DNA of 54,167 nucleotides from Caulobacter sp. (GCA_019636175.1 JAHBYC010000016.1:1-54167), one strand, 5' to 3'. Shown: positions 16,216 to 25,426, numbered from the stretch's first letter. Program-made: numbers and translations. The notes: generated by a model from the sequence alone, not told the origin.

Positions 16216-17925
16216 ATGATGAAGCCGTTTCTGATGATGTCCGGCGCCGTTCTGGTTCTGGGTCTGGCCGCCTGCGACCAGAAGGCGCCCGGCAAGTCGT
16301 CCGAGGCCTCCGCTCCGGGGATCGAGGTCGCCGCCAACGAGCCGCCGCCGCAGGACGTGGCGCCGCCGGTGGAGGCCCTGCCCGAGGCGCCGCCCGCGCC
16401 GGTCGCGCCGGCGACCGCGCCAGCCGCCAACCGTGACTACATGGCCGACGTCAGGGCCGCGGATCAGGGCTATGGCGATGCGCCGCCGGACTACAGCTAC
16501 GACTACGGCGAGGCCGAGCCCGCCTATTGGGAAGACGAGGGCGGCGAGCGCTATCTGGAGCGCCTCGATGGCGGCGGAGAGCGCTGGTACTATTATCACC
16601 CGGGCGAAACCGAGCCCTATTTCGTCCGCGACCCGGACTATGGATACGCCTACAGCGGCGGCCAGCTGGTGATCGTCTATGACAGCGGCGGCCGTCGCCT
16701 GGATCGCAGCGAACTGTCGCGTCGCAGCGCCTATGCCGGCCGCTATCTGGCCCGGGCGCGGGCCCTGCGCCAGGCCGCCGCCCGCGCCGAGCGCCGCAGG
16801 GTCCAGGAGGACGCCTGGCGTCGCCGCGAGGAACAGGCGCGGCGGGAGCGCGAACGGGCCGAACGGCGCCGCGACGACGACCGCGGCGGGCGCTGGGAGG
16901 ATCGCAGGGATGACCGCCGAGACGATCGGCGTGACGACCGCCGCGATGACCGCCGCGATGACCGGGACGGACGGTGGGACGGACGGGGTGACCGTCGCGA
17001 CGATCGCCGGCAGGGCGACGCGGACAACCAGACGCCGCCGCCCGTCGTTGTTCAGCCGGGGGCCGAGGATGGCCGGCGGGGAGACGGCCGGCGTGGCGAT
17101 GGTCGGCGCGATGATGCCGGACGACCCGACCGCCGGGATGACGACCGGATGAATGACAACCGGCGGGGCGAAGAGGCACGTCAGGCGCGGGAACGCGGGG
17201 AACAGGACGCGGCGCGCCGCCGCCAGCAGGAGGAGCGCCAGGCCCAGGCCGAACGGGATCGCCAGCAGCGCGAGCAGCAGGCCGCCGCCAACCGCGAGGC
17301 GGAGGCCCGTCGCCAGATGGAGGCCCAGCGCCAACGCGAGAAGGCCCGCCGCGAGCAGCGGCAGAACGAGGATCTGGCGCGCCAGGCGGCCGACCGGAAC
17401 GCCCAGGCCGCGCGCGAGGAGGCGGCCCGCCGGCGTCAGGACCAGGCCCAGGCCGAAGCGCGCCGGGCGCAGGCCGAGGCCCGCCAGGCCGAGAACCGCA
17501 AGGCCGCCGCCGAACGGCAGGCCCAGGCTCAGGAACAGGCGCGCGCCCGGGCCGAAGAGGCCAACCGTCGTCGCCAGGAGCAGGCCGCCGCCCAGGCGCA
17601 GGCCCAGTCACAGGCTCAGGCCCGGGCCGAGGCCCAGGCCCGGGCCGAGGAGGCCAATCGCCGTCGTCAGGAACAGGCCGCCGCCCAGGCGGAAGCCCAG
17701 GCGCAGGCGCGGGCCCAGGCCGAAGCGCGCCGCGCGGCCGCACAGGCGCGTCAGGAAGAGAACCGCAAGGCGGCGGCTGAGCGTCAGGCGGCGGCCGAGG
17801 CCGCCCGCCAGAAGGCCGCCCAGGATGCCGCCGCGGCGGCGGCGGCGCGGCCCCAGCCCAAGAAGCCCAAACCCGCCGCCCCCGGCGGCGCGGGCGATGA
17901 CCGGGTGGGCGTCGGCAAGGAGTGA
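16216..17925 (+). CDS. Lipoprotein with Arg/Asp repeats and long Ala/Arg/Gln/Glu helix
   Basis: The 569-residue product has a lipobox ending LVLGLAAC (Cys20). Residues 30-75 are Pro/Ala-rich. Residues 80-160 form a small Tyr-rich segment (RYLERLDGGGERWYYYHPGE). Residues 230-260 are RRDDRRDDR-type repeats. From about residue 320 to 550 the chain is almost pure A/R/Q/E with EEANRRRQEQAAAQAQAQ repeated, predicted as a very long single helix or coiled coil. It is likely an envelope-anchored rod; the exact role is unknown. The ATG follows GAGGAGTATTCGAG. Long open frames on the opposite strand here are shadows. Confidence 0.75.
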   Translation: MMKPFLMMSGAVLVLGLAACDQKAPGKSSEASAPGIEVAANEPPPQDVAPPVEALPEAPPAPVAPATAPAANRDYMADVRAADQGYGDAPPDYSYDYGEAEPAYWEDEGGERYLERLDGGGERWYYYHPGETEPYFVRDPDYGYAYSGGQLVIVYDSGGRRLDRSELSRRSAYAGRYLARARALRQAAARAERRRVQEDAWRRREEQARRERERAERRRDDDRGGRWEDRRDDRRDDRRDDRRDDRRDDRDGRWDGRGDRRDDRRQGDADNQTPPPVVVQPGAEDGRRGDGRRGDGRRDDAGRPDRRDDDRMNDNRRGEEARQARERGEQDAARRRQQEERQAQAERDRQQREQQAAANREAEARRQMEAQRQREKARREQRQNEDLARQAADRNAQAAREEAARRRQDQAQAEARRAQAEARQAENRKAAAERQAQAQEQARARAEEANRRRQEQAAAQAQAQSQAQARAEAQARAEEANRRRQEQAAAQAEAQAQARAQAEARRAAAQARQEENRKAAAERQAAAEAARQKAAQDAAAAAAARPQPKKPKPAAPGGAGDDRVGVGKE

Positions 17926-18060
17926 AGGCCAGCCCGGTGAAAGCCGGAACGGATCGGGGCGCGGCCGGGCGATGAGGCCGGCCGCAAACCGCCTGTCCTG
18001 ATCGGGGAACGGTTGGGGTCCTAGGGCCGCGCTCAAGCGTTCTTAAACGAAACCCCCTTG

Positions 18061-18078
18061 CCTTCCCCACGGGGAAGG
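18061..18078. promoter_or_regulatory. Perfect palindrome at the HxlR gene start
   Basis: CCTTCCCC, two bases, GGGGAAGG. It ends 15 nt before the HxlR ATG, and its GGAAGG half could serve as the ribosome site for the TTG at 18085. As a dyad over the ribosome site it is a candidate self-regulation operator or a message hairpin. Confidence 0.4.
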
Positions 18079-18093
18079 CTCACTTTGACGGTT

Positions 18094-18579
18094 ATGGGCC
18101 GAACCGCCGACTATTCCCGCCAGACCTGCCCGATCGCCGCGACCCTGGAGGTGATCGGCGACCCCTGGACCCTGCTGATCCTGCGGGACGCCTTCAACGG
18201 CGTGAAAAGGTTCGAGCAGTGGCAGGAGCGGCTGGGCGTGGCGCGCAATGTGCTGGCCTCGCGGCTCAAGACCCTGGTGATGCACGGCGTTCTGCGCACC
18301 GAGCCCTATTCCGAACGGCCGCCGCGGCATGAGTATCTGCTGACGGACAAGGGCCGCGAACTGCGACCGGTGCTGCTGACCCTGTATGACTGGGGCGAGC
18401 GGAACATCTATGGCGAGGGCCGCTCGCCCAACCGCATGGTCCACGACGGCCACCCCTTCCGCCCGAAGATGGTCTGCGCATCCTGCGGTGAGGAGCCGGG
18501 GTCCCGAGACCTGCGCCGGGTGGATCAGGACGTCGCCGCCCCCACCGTCGGAGAGGCCCTGGCCCGCGACGCCGGCTAG
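18094..18579 (+). CDS. HxlR family winged-helix transcriptional regulator
   Basis: The 161-residue protein matches HxlR regulators: the conserved CPIAATLEVIGDPWTLLILRDAF, RFEQWQERLGVARNVLASRLKTL recognition region and the wing YSERPPRHEYLLTDKG. These act as dimers and often sense oxidants or aldehydes. The C-terminus is longer than usual and carries CASCGEE, a possible metal or redox site. Start choice: ATG at 18094 (MGRTADYS); a TTG at 18085 has better ribosome-site spacing to GGAAGG and would add three residues. Its stop TAG is shared with the palindromic element that follows. Confidence 0.85.
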   Translation: MGRTADYSRQTCPIAATLEVIGDPWTLLILRDAFNGVKRFEQWQERLGVARNVLASRLKTLVMHGVLRTEPYSERPPRHEYLLTDKGRELRPVLLTLYDWGERNIYGEGRSPNRMVHDGHPFRPKMVCASCGEEPGSRDLRRVDQDVAAPTVGEALARDAG

Positions 18580-18616
18580 AGCAGGGCTCGATTTGATGGA
18601 TCAAATCGCCCTGCTC
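18579..18616. repeat. TA-adjacent palindromic element at the HxlR stop codon
   Basis: GAGCAGGGC at 18579-18587 pairs with GCCCTGCTC at 18608-18616, and the inner GATTTGAT/ATCAAATC also pairs, so the whole element is one hairpin. It begins directly after TA (18577-18578), so the TAG stop of the HxlR gene takes its G from the element. It may also end transcription, since CCCTTTTGG follows. Confidence 0.75.
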
Positions 18617-18628
18617 CGGAGCCCTTTT

Positions 18629-18680
18629 GGTCGCGCGTTTGATCCGATTGCCGGTTCACACTGATCGGAACGCGCTCTGG
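18629..18680. repeat. Short palindromic repeat, family D, copy 1
   Basis: About 50 bp starting GGTCGCGCGTTTGATCCGAT and ending TGATCGGAACGCGCTC; the ends are imperfect inverted repeats around a CCGGTT core. A near-identical direct copy is at 18847-18896. Confidence 0.8.
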
Positions 18681-18759
18681 CGGATCCAGCTTCGTTCAGA
18701 TTGTCTTGAAGACCAGAAGCTCAGGCGGCTGGGCCCCGGCATTCGCCGGGGTGAGCGGA
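18677..18759. repeat. Partial family C repeat
   Basis: The segment runs from TGGCGGATCCAGCTTCG to the right arm CATTCGCCGGGGTGAGCGG, matching the ends of the repeats at 5453-5585 and 51603-51729; its left arm is cut short and joined to the family D copy. The whole 314-bp gap 18580-18893 holds only such repeats and a terminator, no gene. Confidence 0.7.
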
Positions 18760-18778
18760 AGACTGGGAGTCGGGCCAT

Positions 18779-18813
18779 AAAAAAAGGCCCCGGGGTCGCC
18801 CCCGAGGCCTTTG
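18779..18813 (-). terminator. Rho-independent terminator of petABC
   Basis: Reading on the minus strand, AAAGGCCTCGGGGGC and its complement form a strong GC stem followed by a run of seven T (A-run at 18779-18785 on the plus strand). It lies about 80 bp past the petC stop codon. T residues on the other side are weaker, so the main direction is for petABC. Confidence 0.85.
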
Positions 18814-18846
18814 TTCTGTCGGCTGGCCAGAAGCCAGAGTCCTCTA

Positions 18847-18896
18847 GGTCGCGCGTTTGATCCGATTACCGGTTCCCACTAATCGGAACGCGCTCA
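18847..18896. repeat. Short palindromic repeat, family D, copy 2, fused to petC stop
   Basis: A direct copy of 18629-18680 differing at a few bases. Read on the minus strand it begins exactly at the petC stop codon: the TGA opens the GAGCGCGTTCC end of the element. Confidence 0.8.
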
Positions 18897-19754
18897 GTGG
18901 CTCTCGTTGCGCCACACCCGGCGGTAGCTGGCGTAGAGCAGGCCGGCGAAGAGGACCAGGTAGATCATCACCGCGAATCCGGTCTCCTTGCGCTGCTCCA
19001 TCTTGGGCTCGGCGGCCCACATCAGGAAGGCGGCGACATCGACGGCCTGTTGATGGGCGGTCGACTTGGTGCCGTCGTCGAAGCTGACCTTGTCGTCGGC
19101 CAGCTGCGGCGGCATGGCGACGAAGCCCCCGTGCGGCGGCGGGTCTTTCTTGTCCTCGGCGCGGTCGGTCTGCCAGCCGGAAGACAGGTCGCCGGGGAAG
19201 TAGGCGTTGTAGTACTGGCCGGCCGGCACCGTCAGGCCCTTGGGCGGGGTGACATAGCCGGTGAGGTAGGAGGCCAGATACTCGGGTCCGCCCTCGCGAC
19301 CCTTGGCGATCACCGACAGGTCCGGCGGCAGGGCGCCGCCGTTGCCGGCCCGGGCCGCGAAGTCGTTCGGGTAGGGGTGCGGGAACCGGTCGGCCGGGGT
19401 GGCTGGACGGGTGATGGCGTCGCCGGTCTCGGTGTCGATGTCCGGCACCTGGATGTCGGCGGCCAGCGCCTTCACATAGGGGTTGTCGTTGGGGTTGGGG
19501 TATTTGGCGTCATAGAAGGGACCGCCCTTGTCGCCCAGATTCCGGAAGCTGAGATACTTCATGGAATGGCAGGCCGAGCAGACCTCCCGATAGACCTTGT
19601 AACCGCGCTGCAGCTGGGCCTGGTCGTATTTCCCGAACGGACCTTCGAAGCTGTAGGCGATGTCGTGCGGTTCTTCGGCGTGGCTGGCGGCCAGGGCAGG
19701 GCCGGCCGCCAGGGTCAGGGCCGCCGCCGCGATGACAGTGAGTTTGCGCAGCAT
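18894..19754 (-). CDS. petC: Cytochrome c1 of the bc1 complex
   Basis: Cytochrome c1 passes electrons from the Rieske centre to soluble or membrane cytochrome c. The 286-residue protein has a cleaved signal ending PALAAS, the haem motif CSACH in VYREVCSACHSMKYLSFRNL, the axial-Met region near YNAYFPG…AMPPQL, and a single C-terminal membrane anchor (GFAVMIYLVLFAGLLYASYRR). It is the last gene of petA-petB-petC, 6 bp after petB. Its stop codon lies inside a dispersed repeat. Confidence 0.97.
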   Translation of the reverse strand: MLRKLTVIAAAALTLAAGPALAASHAEEPHDIAYSFEGPFGKYDQAQLQRGYKVYREVCSACHSMKYLSFRNLGDKGGPFYDAKYPNPNDNPYVKALAADIQVPDIDTETGDAITRPATPADRFPHPYPNDFAARAGNGGALPPDLSVIAKGREGGPEYLASYLTGYVTPPKGLTVPAGQYYNAYFPGDLSSGWQTDRAEDKKDPPPHGGFVAMPPQLADDKVSFDDGTKSTAHQQAVDVAAFLMWAAEPKMEQRKETGFAVMIYLVLFAGLLYASYRRVWRNESH

Positions 19755-19760
19755 CTCGGC

Positions 19761-21080
19761 TCAGCCCTTCTTTTCAGCGTCGGCCGCGGCGCCGGCGGGG
19801 GTCGTCGCGGGGTGGGACAGCGCCGGTGAGGCGATGGTTTCCGGGGTCGGCTTGGGGGTCTCGATGAGGCCCAGCAGCGGCGTGATGATCAGGAAGTAGG
19901 CGAAGTAGTAGAGGGTCGCCAGACGCGACAGCCACACGAAGCTGTTCAGGTCGCTGTCCATCACCTTGAAGGTTTCCAGGCCGGGGATGACCTGATCGTC
20001 CGGCAGCTTGGCGCCGCAGAAGCCCAGGGTCACGCAGACCACCAGCAGGATGATGAAATACAGCTTGGCCATCGGCCGGTAGCGCATGGACCGCACCTTG
20101 GAGGTGTCGAGCCAGGGCAGGGCGAACAGCACGCCGATGGCGCCGAACATGGCCACAACGCCCATCACCTTGTCCGGCACGGCGCGCAGGATGGCGTAGA
20201 AGGGCAGGAAGTACCACTCGGGCACGATGTGCGCCGGGGTCACCAACGGGTTGGCCTCGATGTAGTTGTCGGCATGGCCAAGCGCGTTGGGCATGTAGAA
20301 GACGAAAACCGCGAAGAGGATCAGGAAGACGCTCATCGCAAAGCCGTCCTTCACCGTCGCGTACGGGGTGAAGGGCAGGGTGTCGGCCTTGGACTTCGGA
20401 TCGACGCCGGTCGGGTTGTTCTGGCCGACCACATGCAGGGCCCAGACGTGCAGGACGACGACGCCCGCGATCATGAAGGGCAGCAGGTAGTGAAGCGAGA
20501 AGAAGCGGTTGAGGGTGGCGTTGTCCACCGCGAAGCCGCCCTGCAGCCAGGTCAGGATCGGTCCGCCGATCACCGGGATGGCCCCGATGATGTTGGTGAT
20601 CACGACCGCGCCGTGGAAGCTCATCTGACCCCAGGGCAGGACGTAGCCCATGAAGGCGGTGGCCATCATCAGGAGGTAGATGACGCAGCCCAGCAGCCAC
20701 AGCACTTCGCGCGGCGGCTTGAAGGAGCCGTAGTAGAGGCCGCGCAGCATGTGGATGTAGACCGCCATGAAGAACATGGAGGCGCCGTTGGCGTGGGTGT
20801 AGCGGATCAGCCAGCCGTAGTTCACGTCACGCATGATGTGCTCGACGGAGGCGAAGGCCCCCGAGGCGCTGGGCGTGTAGTGCATGGCCAGCACGATGCC
20901 GGAGACGATCTGAACCCCGAGCATCAGCGACAGGATGCCGCCGAAGGTCCACCAGTAGTTCAGGTTCCGCGGGGTCGGGTAGTCAACGAAGCTGTCCCAG
21001 ACCAGACGGGTGATCGGCAGGCGCTGATCGAGCCAGCGGCTGACGCCATTCTTGGGTTCGTAGGTTGAATGTCCGCTCAT
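19761..21080 (-). CDS. petB: Cytochrome b of the bc1 complex
   Basis: The 439-residue core subunit holds the two b haems and the quinone sites. Eight membrane helices are visible; haem-ligand His occur in [20 protein letters not shown] and [24 protein letters not shown]. The Qo-site signature [14 protein letters not shown] is intact. The C-terminus is extended by about 30 Pro/Ala/Lys residues ([11 protein letters not shown] onward). It is two bases downstream of petA and six upstream of petC, one operon. Confidence 0.98.
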   Translation of the reverse strand: MSGHSTYEPKNGVSRWLDQRLPITRLVWDSFVDYPTPRNLNYWWTFGGILSLMLGVQIVSGIVLAMHYTPSASGAFASVEHIMRDVNYGWLIRYTHANGASMFFMAVYIHMLRGLYYGSFKPPREVLWLLGCVIYLLMMATAFMGYVLPWGQMSFHGAVVITNIIGAIPVIGGPILTWLQGGFAVDNATLNRFFSLHYLLPFMIAGVVVLHVWALHVVGQNNPTGVDPKSKADTLPFTPYATVKDGFAMSVFLILFAVFVFYMPNALGHADNYIEANPLVTPAHIVPEWYFLPFYAILRAVPDKVMGVVAMFGAIGVLFALPWLDTSKVRSMRYRPMAKLYFIILLVVCVTLGFCGAKLPDDQVIPGLETFKVMDSDLNSFVWLSRLATLYYFAYFLIITPLLGLIETPKPTPETIASPALSHPATTPAGAAADAEKKG

Positions 21081-21082
21081 CG

Positions 21083-21625
21083 TCAGCCGATCTTGACCTT
21101 GGTGTCGGAAAGGAAGGCGTAGTCCGGAACCACGAGGTTCTTGGGCGCGGGGCCCTTACGGATACGCCCGGAGGTGTCGTAGACCGAGCCGTGGCAGGGG
21201 CAGAACCAGCCGCCATACTCGCCGCCGCCGACCGTGGGCACGCAGCCCAGATGGGTGCAGCTGCCGACCAGGATCAGCCACTGGGCCTTGCCGGGCTTGT
21301 GGCGCTGGGCGTCGGACTCCGGGTCCTTGAGCTGGGCGGAGTCATCCTTGACCGCTTCATCGATCTGGGCCTGCGTCCGATAGCGGATGAACAGGGGCTT
21401 GCCGCGCCAGTTGATGGTCACCTGCTGGCCGGGCTCGATCTTGGTCAGATCGTACTCGACGCTGGCCAGGGCCAGGGTGTCGGCTGAAGGGTTCATCTGG
21501 CTGACAAGCGGCCAGGCGATCGCGGCGACCGCGCCGCCAGCGGCGGCGATGGCGGCGATATGGATGAAGTCTCGCCGGGACGGATCGTCCCCGGCTTCAG
21601 TGGTATGAACGGCGCTGTCGGCCAC
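21083..21625 (-). CDS. petA: Rieske iron-sulfur subunit of the bc1 complex
   Basis: This subunit carries a [2Fe-2S] cluster and takes the first electron from ubiquinol. The cluster motifs CTHLGC and CPCHGS are present, each giving one Cys and one His. The N-terminus has a Tat-type anchor: [25 protein letters not shown]. The start is set at GTG ([12 protein letters not shown]), giving 180 residues, normal for the family; the frame is open for 67 more codons upstream, but that stretch has no similarity and crosses toward hemF. It heads the petABC operon. Confidence 0.95.
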   Translation of the reverse strand: MADSAVHTTEAGDDPSRRDFIHIAAIAAAGGAVAAIAWPLVSQMNPSADTLALASVEYDLTKIEPGQQVTINWRGKPLFIRYRTQAQIDEAVKDDSAQLKDPESDAQRHKPGKAQWLILVGSCTHLGCVPTVGGGEYGGWFCPCHGSVYDTSGRIRKGPAPKNLVVPDYAFLSDTKVKIG

Positions 21626-21775
21626 CTGCAGGTCACCCTTCGCAAGACGCCGGCCCAGCAAGGGACCGGCCAGGGAAAACGCGGAATCCGGTCGGACGGC
21701 CTTGCGCAAGCGAGGTGCATGCGATTCGACGGGCCGCCCCAACAAGGTCCCGTGGCCGGATCGCTTAGAACCTAC

Positions 21776-21815
21776 CCGGCCCTTTTTCAACCGGCCTTGA
21801 TGTGAAAAGGGCCGG
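21776..21815. promoter_or_regulatory. Dyad between divergent petA and hemF
   Basis: CCGGCCCTTTTTCA (21776-21789) and TGAAAAGGGCCGG (21803-21815) are inverted repeats with a one-base indel. It lies about 150 bp from the petA start and 47 bp before the hemF start. It may be an operator for the divergent promoters or a hairpin in the hemF leader. Confidence 0.35.
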
Positions 21816-21861
21816 CTGCGCCGCATGGACGCGGGCCCAAGAGGCTGTAAAAGGCTGCGCC

Positions 21862-22734
21862 ATGACCCAGGACGCCCTGCTCGAGACCCGCAAAACCACC
21901 GCCCAGACGTGGTTTGAGACCCTGCGTGACCGCATTCTGAGCGCCTTTGAGGCCCTTGAGGATGCCGCGCCGGCCGATCTCTATCCCGGAGCGCCTGGAC
22001 GCTTCGAAAGGAAGCCCTGGGTCCGCGCCGCCGGCGGCGGCGGGGTGATGTCGATGATGCACGGCCGATTCTTCGAGAAGGTCGGGGTGCACACCTCCGT
22101 CGTCCACGGAACCTTCACCCCGGAGATGGCCGCGACCATGCCCGGCGCGGCCGAGGACCCCCGCTTCTTCGCCACCGGCGTCTCCCTGATCGCCCATATG
22201 GCCAGCCCCCGGGTTCCGGCGGTGCATATGAACACCCGCTTTATCTGCACGACCAGGGGCTGGTTCGGCGGCGGCGGCGATCTGACGCCGCTGCTGGGCT
22301 ATCAGCGGGAGGCCGCTTTTCCCGACGCTGTCGCCTTCCATGGCGCGATGCGGGGGGCCTGCGACGCCTTCGATCCGGCCTGGTATCCGAAATACAAGGC
22401 CTGGTGCGACGAGTACTTCTTCCTGCCGCACCGCAACGAGCCGCGCGGCGTCGGCGGCATCTTCTACGACCATCACGACAGCGGCGACTGGGACCGGGAT
22501 TTCGCCTTCACCCAGGCGGTCGGCGAGGCCTTCCTGGACGTCTATCCGCGCATCGCCGCCGGCCGCATGAACGAGGCCTGGACGGCGGAGGAGCGGGAGG
22601 AGCAGCTGGTGCGGCGCGGCCGCTATGTGGAGTTCAACCTGCTCTACGACCGGGGCACGATGTTCGGGCTGAAGACCGGCGGCAATATCGAGTCGATCCT
22701 CAGCTCGATGCCGCCGACGGTGAAGTGGCCCTGA
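21862..22734 (+). CDS. hemF: Oxygen-dependent coproporphyrinogen III oxidase
   Basis: HemF decarboxylates coproporphyrinogen III to protoporphyrinogen IX using O2, late in haem synthesis. The 290-residue protein shows the family blocks [64 protein letters not shown] and the end [20 protein letters not shown]. The ATG ([10 protein letters not shown]) is chosen over the open frame to 21802, which overlaps the dyad. Position next to petABC links haem supply with respiratory cytochromes. Its need for O2 fits an aerobe. Confidence 0.97.
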   Translation: MTQDALLETRKTTAQTWFETLRDRILSAFEALEDAAPADLYPGAPGRFERKPWVRAAGGGGVMSMMHGRFFEKVGVHTSVVHGTFTPEMAATMPGAAEDPRFFATGVSLIAHMASPRVPAVHMNTRFICTTRGWFGGGGDLTPLLGYQREAAFPDAVAFHGAMRGACDAFDPAWYPKYKAWCDEYFFLPHRNEPRGVGGIFYDHHDSGDWDRDFAFTQAVGEAFLDVYPRIAAGRMNEAWTAEEREEQLVRRGRYVEFNLLYDRGTMFGLKTGGNIESILSSMPPTVKWP

Positions 22735-22765
22735 GGCGGACCAGGACCCGGTAGGCCCGCCGGCG

Positions 22766-23431
22766 TCAGGCCGGGCAGGCCGCGCCGCTGTCGATCCAGG
22801 CGCGGATCAGGCCGCCGAAGGTCGCCTGGTCTCCCGGCGCCGGGGCGCGGCCCTTGCCGGGGGTCCAGCCCCAGCCGACCAGATCATCCTCGGCCATATG
22901 GCGGTAGAGCGCCTCCAGGTCCTTGCCGCCATTGCGGGCGGGGTCCTTGATCTGGCGACAGATCTCGCCCGGGGTCTTGCCCTGCCAGGCCATGGCGGCC
23001 GGCGCGAGGGCCCAGGCGGGATTGCCGGGGATGGACTGGATGTTCTCGCCTCCGACGACGAAGTTCTCGCGGCCATGGCAGGTGGTGCAGGGCTGGCCGG
23101 CCGGACCGTGGCCGTCCTGGCCGCCGGTCATCGGCGGAATGTGGATGCGGCCCGCGGCGCCCTGGCGGGGCGAGCGGTCGGCGGGATGACAGTTCATGCA
23201 GCGCGGATGGGTGATGACCTTCGCGGCCTCGGCGTAGAGAGCCAGGGAGCGGGCGTTGCGGTCGCCGATGCCGGCGAAGGCCGAGGCGGGCTTGAGGGCG
23301 CCGCGACGGGCCAACTCGGCCTCGACCTTGGGGAGGGTGCTCGCCGGCGGGGTGTCGGCCCCGGCGGGGAAGTGGCCGACCACGATGCAGAGGGCGAAGG
23401 TGGCCAGGCAGATGACGAAGAAGGCGCGCAT
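22766..23431 (-). CDS. Secreted two-CxxCH haem protein
   Basis: The 221-residue protein has an N-terminal signal anchor (MRAFFVICLATFALCIVVGH) and two haem-binding motifs, CMNCH and CTTCH, about 40 residues apart, so it is a likely periplasmic dihaem c-type cytochrome. The rest, with HMAEDDLVGWGWTPGKGRAPAPG and AWIDSGAACPA, matches a family often labelled isoquinoline 1-oxidoreductase subunit; that name rests on old annotation and the true role is unknown. It is 48 bp downstream of cca on the same strand and may be co-transcribed. Confidence 0.8.
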   Translation of the reverse strand: MRAFFVICLATFALCIVVGHFPAGADTPPASTLPKVEAELARRGALKPASAFAGIGDRNARSLALYAEAAKVITHPRCMNCHPADRSPRQGAAGRIHIPPMTGGQDGHGPAGQPCTTCHGRENFVVGGENIQSIPGNPAWALAPAAMAWQGKTPGEICRQIKDPARNGGKDLEALYRHMAEDDLVGWGWTPGKGRAPAPGDQATFGGLIRAWIDSGAACPA

Positions 23432-23479
23432 GACCGCACAACGGCGGCGCGGGCCTGTTGGTTGCCGGCGGTCGGATGA

Positions 23480-24739
23480 TCAGTAGGCCATGCCCTGGGC
23501 GACCGCCTTGAGACGCTCGACGGCCGCCAGCCGGTCGTCCATGAAGTCGTGGTCGATCCACCACTCCTCGACCTCGCGCATCACCTCCCCGACCATCGGC
23601 CCCTTCGGCACGCCGGCGGCGAGCACCTCTTCCCCGGTCAGGGGGAAGACCGGCGGGGTCCAGGTTTCGGCCAGGGCCAGCAGGCCGCGCCACTGCGAGG
23701 TGGTCGAGGGGCGGGTCGAGGCGGCCCAGGCCAGCTTGATGCGGTCGCAGAAGGTGCGGACGCCGAGGCGGTAGACCGCTCGGCGGGCCTCCCTGGGGCT
23801 CATCCAGGAAACGATGCGCGGGGTCTTGCCGGCGGCGTCGATCAGCCGGTCTTTCAGGGCGTTGGACAGCCGCAGCCGCTCGGCGGTGTCGCGGGCGATG
23901 TCGACATCGTCCGGCAACAGGGCGGCCAGGCGCAGTTCCGGGTCGTTCTCGAACAGCTGCTCGGTCTCGATGGCGACCAGGCTTTCCATCCGCGTCAGGG
24001 CCTTGACCTGTGGCAGGACGGCCGGAAGCACGCCGGTCGCGGCCATCAACCGCAGCGCCCCGCGCGGGTCCTCCGCCGCCAGCAGCTTGAGCAGTTCCTT
24101 CTGGGTCCGTTCGGCGGCGCGGCCGGACATCATGCCCTTCAGGGCCTTGCAGGCGGTCAGGGCCGCCTGGTCAGGGTCGCCCCGGCCGTAGTGGGCGTGG
24201 AACCGGAAATAGCGGAGGATGCGCAGATAGTCCTCGCGGATCCGGGTCATCGGATCGCCGACGAAGACGATGCGGCCGTTGCGGGCGTCGTCGACGCCGT
24301 GGCCGGTCGGGTCGTAGAGCCGGCCCTCGCCGTCGCAATAGATGGCGTTGAGGCGGAAATCGCGGCGCTGGGCGTCTTCTTCCCAGCTCTTGGTGAAGGC
24401 CACGACCGCGCGGCGACCGTCGGTGGAGACGTCGCGCCGCAGGGTGGTGATCTCATAGGGCCGACCCTGGCTGATCGCCGTCACCGTGCCGTGGTCGACG
24501 CCGGTGGGCACGGCCTTCAGCCCGGCCTGTTCAAGGGCCTCGGTGACCTGGTCGGGGGTCAGGGTGGTGGCGATGTCGATATCTTCGACCGCAACCTTCA
24601 GCAGGGTGTTGCGCACGCAGCCGCCGACGAATCGGGCGCAGCCGGAGAACCCCTTGGCTTCGAGGGCGGCGATCACGGCCCGGGTGGCGGGATCGGTCAT
24701 CCAGGCGGGCTGGCCGATGGTCTCTGGCGTTTTGGACAT
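23480..24739 (-). CDS. CCA tRNA nucleotidyltransferase / poly(A) polymerase family
   Basis: The 419-residue protein is a class II nucleotidyltransferase. The fingerprint FVGGCVRNTLL with EDIDIATTL (catalytic Asp pair), TVTAISQGRPYEITTLRRD, RRDFRLNAIYCD and YLRILRYFRFHAHYG are all there. It would add or repair the 3' CCA of tRNA; alphaproteobacterial members of this type are usually CCA enzymes. It is the third gene of the operon DUF1285-Nudix-this gene, a cluster I recall as common in this class. Confidence 0.9.
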   Translation of the reverse strand: MSKTPETIGQPAWMTDPATRAVIAALEAKGFSGCARFVGGCVRNTLLKVAVEDIDIATTLTPDQVTEALEQAGLKAVPTGVDHGTVTAISQGRPYEITTLRRDVSTDGRRAVVAFTKSWEEDAQRRDFRLNAIYCDGEGRLYDPTGHGVDDARNGRIVFVGDPMTRIREDYLRILRYFRFHAHYGRGDPDQAALTACKALKGMMSGRAAERTQKELLKLLAAEDPRGALRLMAATGVLPAVLPQVKALTRMESLVAIETEQLFENDPELRLAALLPDDVDIARDTAERLRLSNALKDRLIDAAGKTPRIVSWMSPREARRAVYRLGVRTFCDRIKLAWAASTRPSTTSQWRGLLALAETWTPPVFPLTGEEVLAAGVPKGPMVGEVMREVEEWWIDHDFMDDRLAAVERLKAVAQGMAY

Positions 24740-24790
24740 GGCCGGTTCGATATCGCGCGAGCGTTGCGCTGAGAAGGGGTTCAGTCGTCC

Positions 24791-25426
24791 TCAGGCCATG
24801 GCCGCGCCGTAGAGGCGGTCGTAGAGGGCCCGCAGCATTCCGGCCGTGGCGCCCCAGATCAGCTCGTCCTCCCAGGTCATGGCGTAGAACCGCCGCCGTC
24901 CGCCGTCCGGCAGGTCGTAGTGGCGTTCCTCGTAGTTGGCCGGGTCCATCAGGAAGCCGAAGGGGGTCTCGAAGATGTGGGCGACCTCGTCGGGACTGGC
25001 GACCAGCGGCAGGTCGGGCGGGACAAAGCCCACCACCGGGGTCACCAGATAGCCGGTGCCGGTGCGGTAGGGCGTCGAGAGGCCCGCCAGCTGGACGTGC
25101 GAACGGTGCAGGGCGATCTCTTCCTCGGCCTCGCGCAGGGCGGCCTGGACGACGGTTTCACCGGGATCCATCCGGCCGCCGGGAAAGGCCACCTGGCCCG
25201 AATGACGACGCAGGGCCGCGGAGCGCCGGGTCAGGATCACCGACAGGCCTTCGGGCCGCTCGACGATCGGCACCAGCACCGCCGCCGGCTTCACCGCCGT
25301 CTCGCCGGGGTGCATGTCGGGATTGAGGTCGAAGTCCGACCGGACAGCGGCGCCTTGGGTCGCGGTCTCTTCCAGCGGGTCCAGATGGTGGGTGATCCAC
25401 TGGCGCAGATCGGCGGCGTCCCTCAC
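24791..25426 (-). CDS. CoA pyrophosphohydrolase-type Nudix enzyme
   Basis: The 211-residue protein carries the Nudix box GGRMDPGETVVQAALREAEEE and, just upstream, the CoA-pyrophosphatase signature LTRRSAALRRHSGQVAFPGG. It probably splits CoA or its derivatives into 4'-phosphopantetheine and ADP. The start is GTG, overlapping the TGA of the DUF1285 gene by four bases, so translation is coupled. It lies 51 bp upstream of the CCA enzyme gene. Confidence 0.9.
   Translation of the reverse strand: MRDAADLRQWITHHLDPLEETATQGAAVRSDFDLNPDMHPGETAVKPAAVLVPIVERPEGLSVILTRRSAALRRHSGQVAFPGGRMDPGETVVQAALREAEEEIALHRSHVQLAGLSTPYRTGTGYLVTPVVGFVPPDLPLVASPDEVAHIFETPFGFLMDPANYEERHYDLPDGGRRRFYAMTWEDELIWGATAGMLRALYDRLYGAAMA

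Noticed and set aside
16451-18070. 539-codon open frame on the minus strand
   Set aside because: It is antisense to the coiled-coil lipoprotein, which has a lipobox and ribosome site. The minus-strand product is Arg/Pro/Gly low-complexity from the same repeats.
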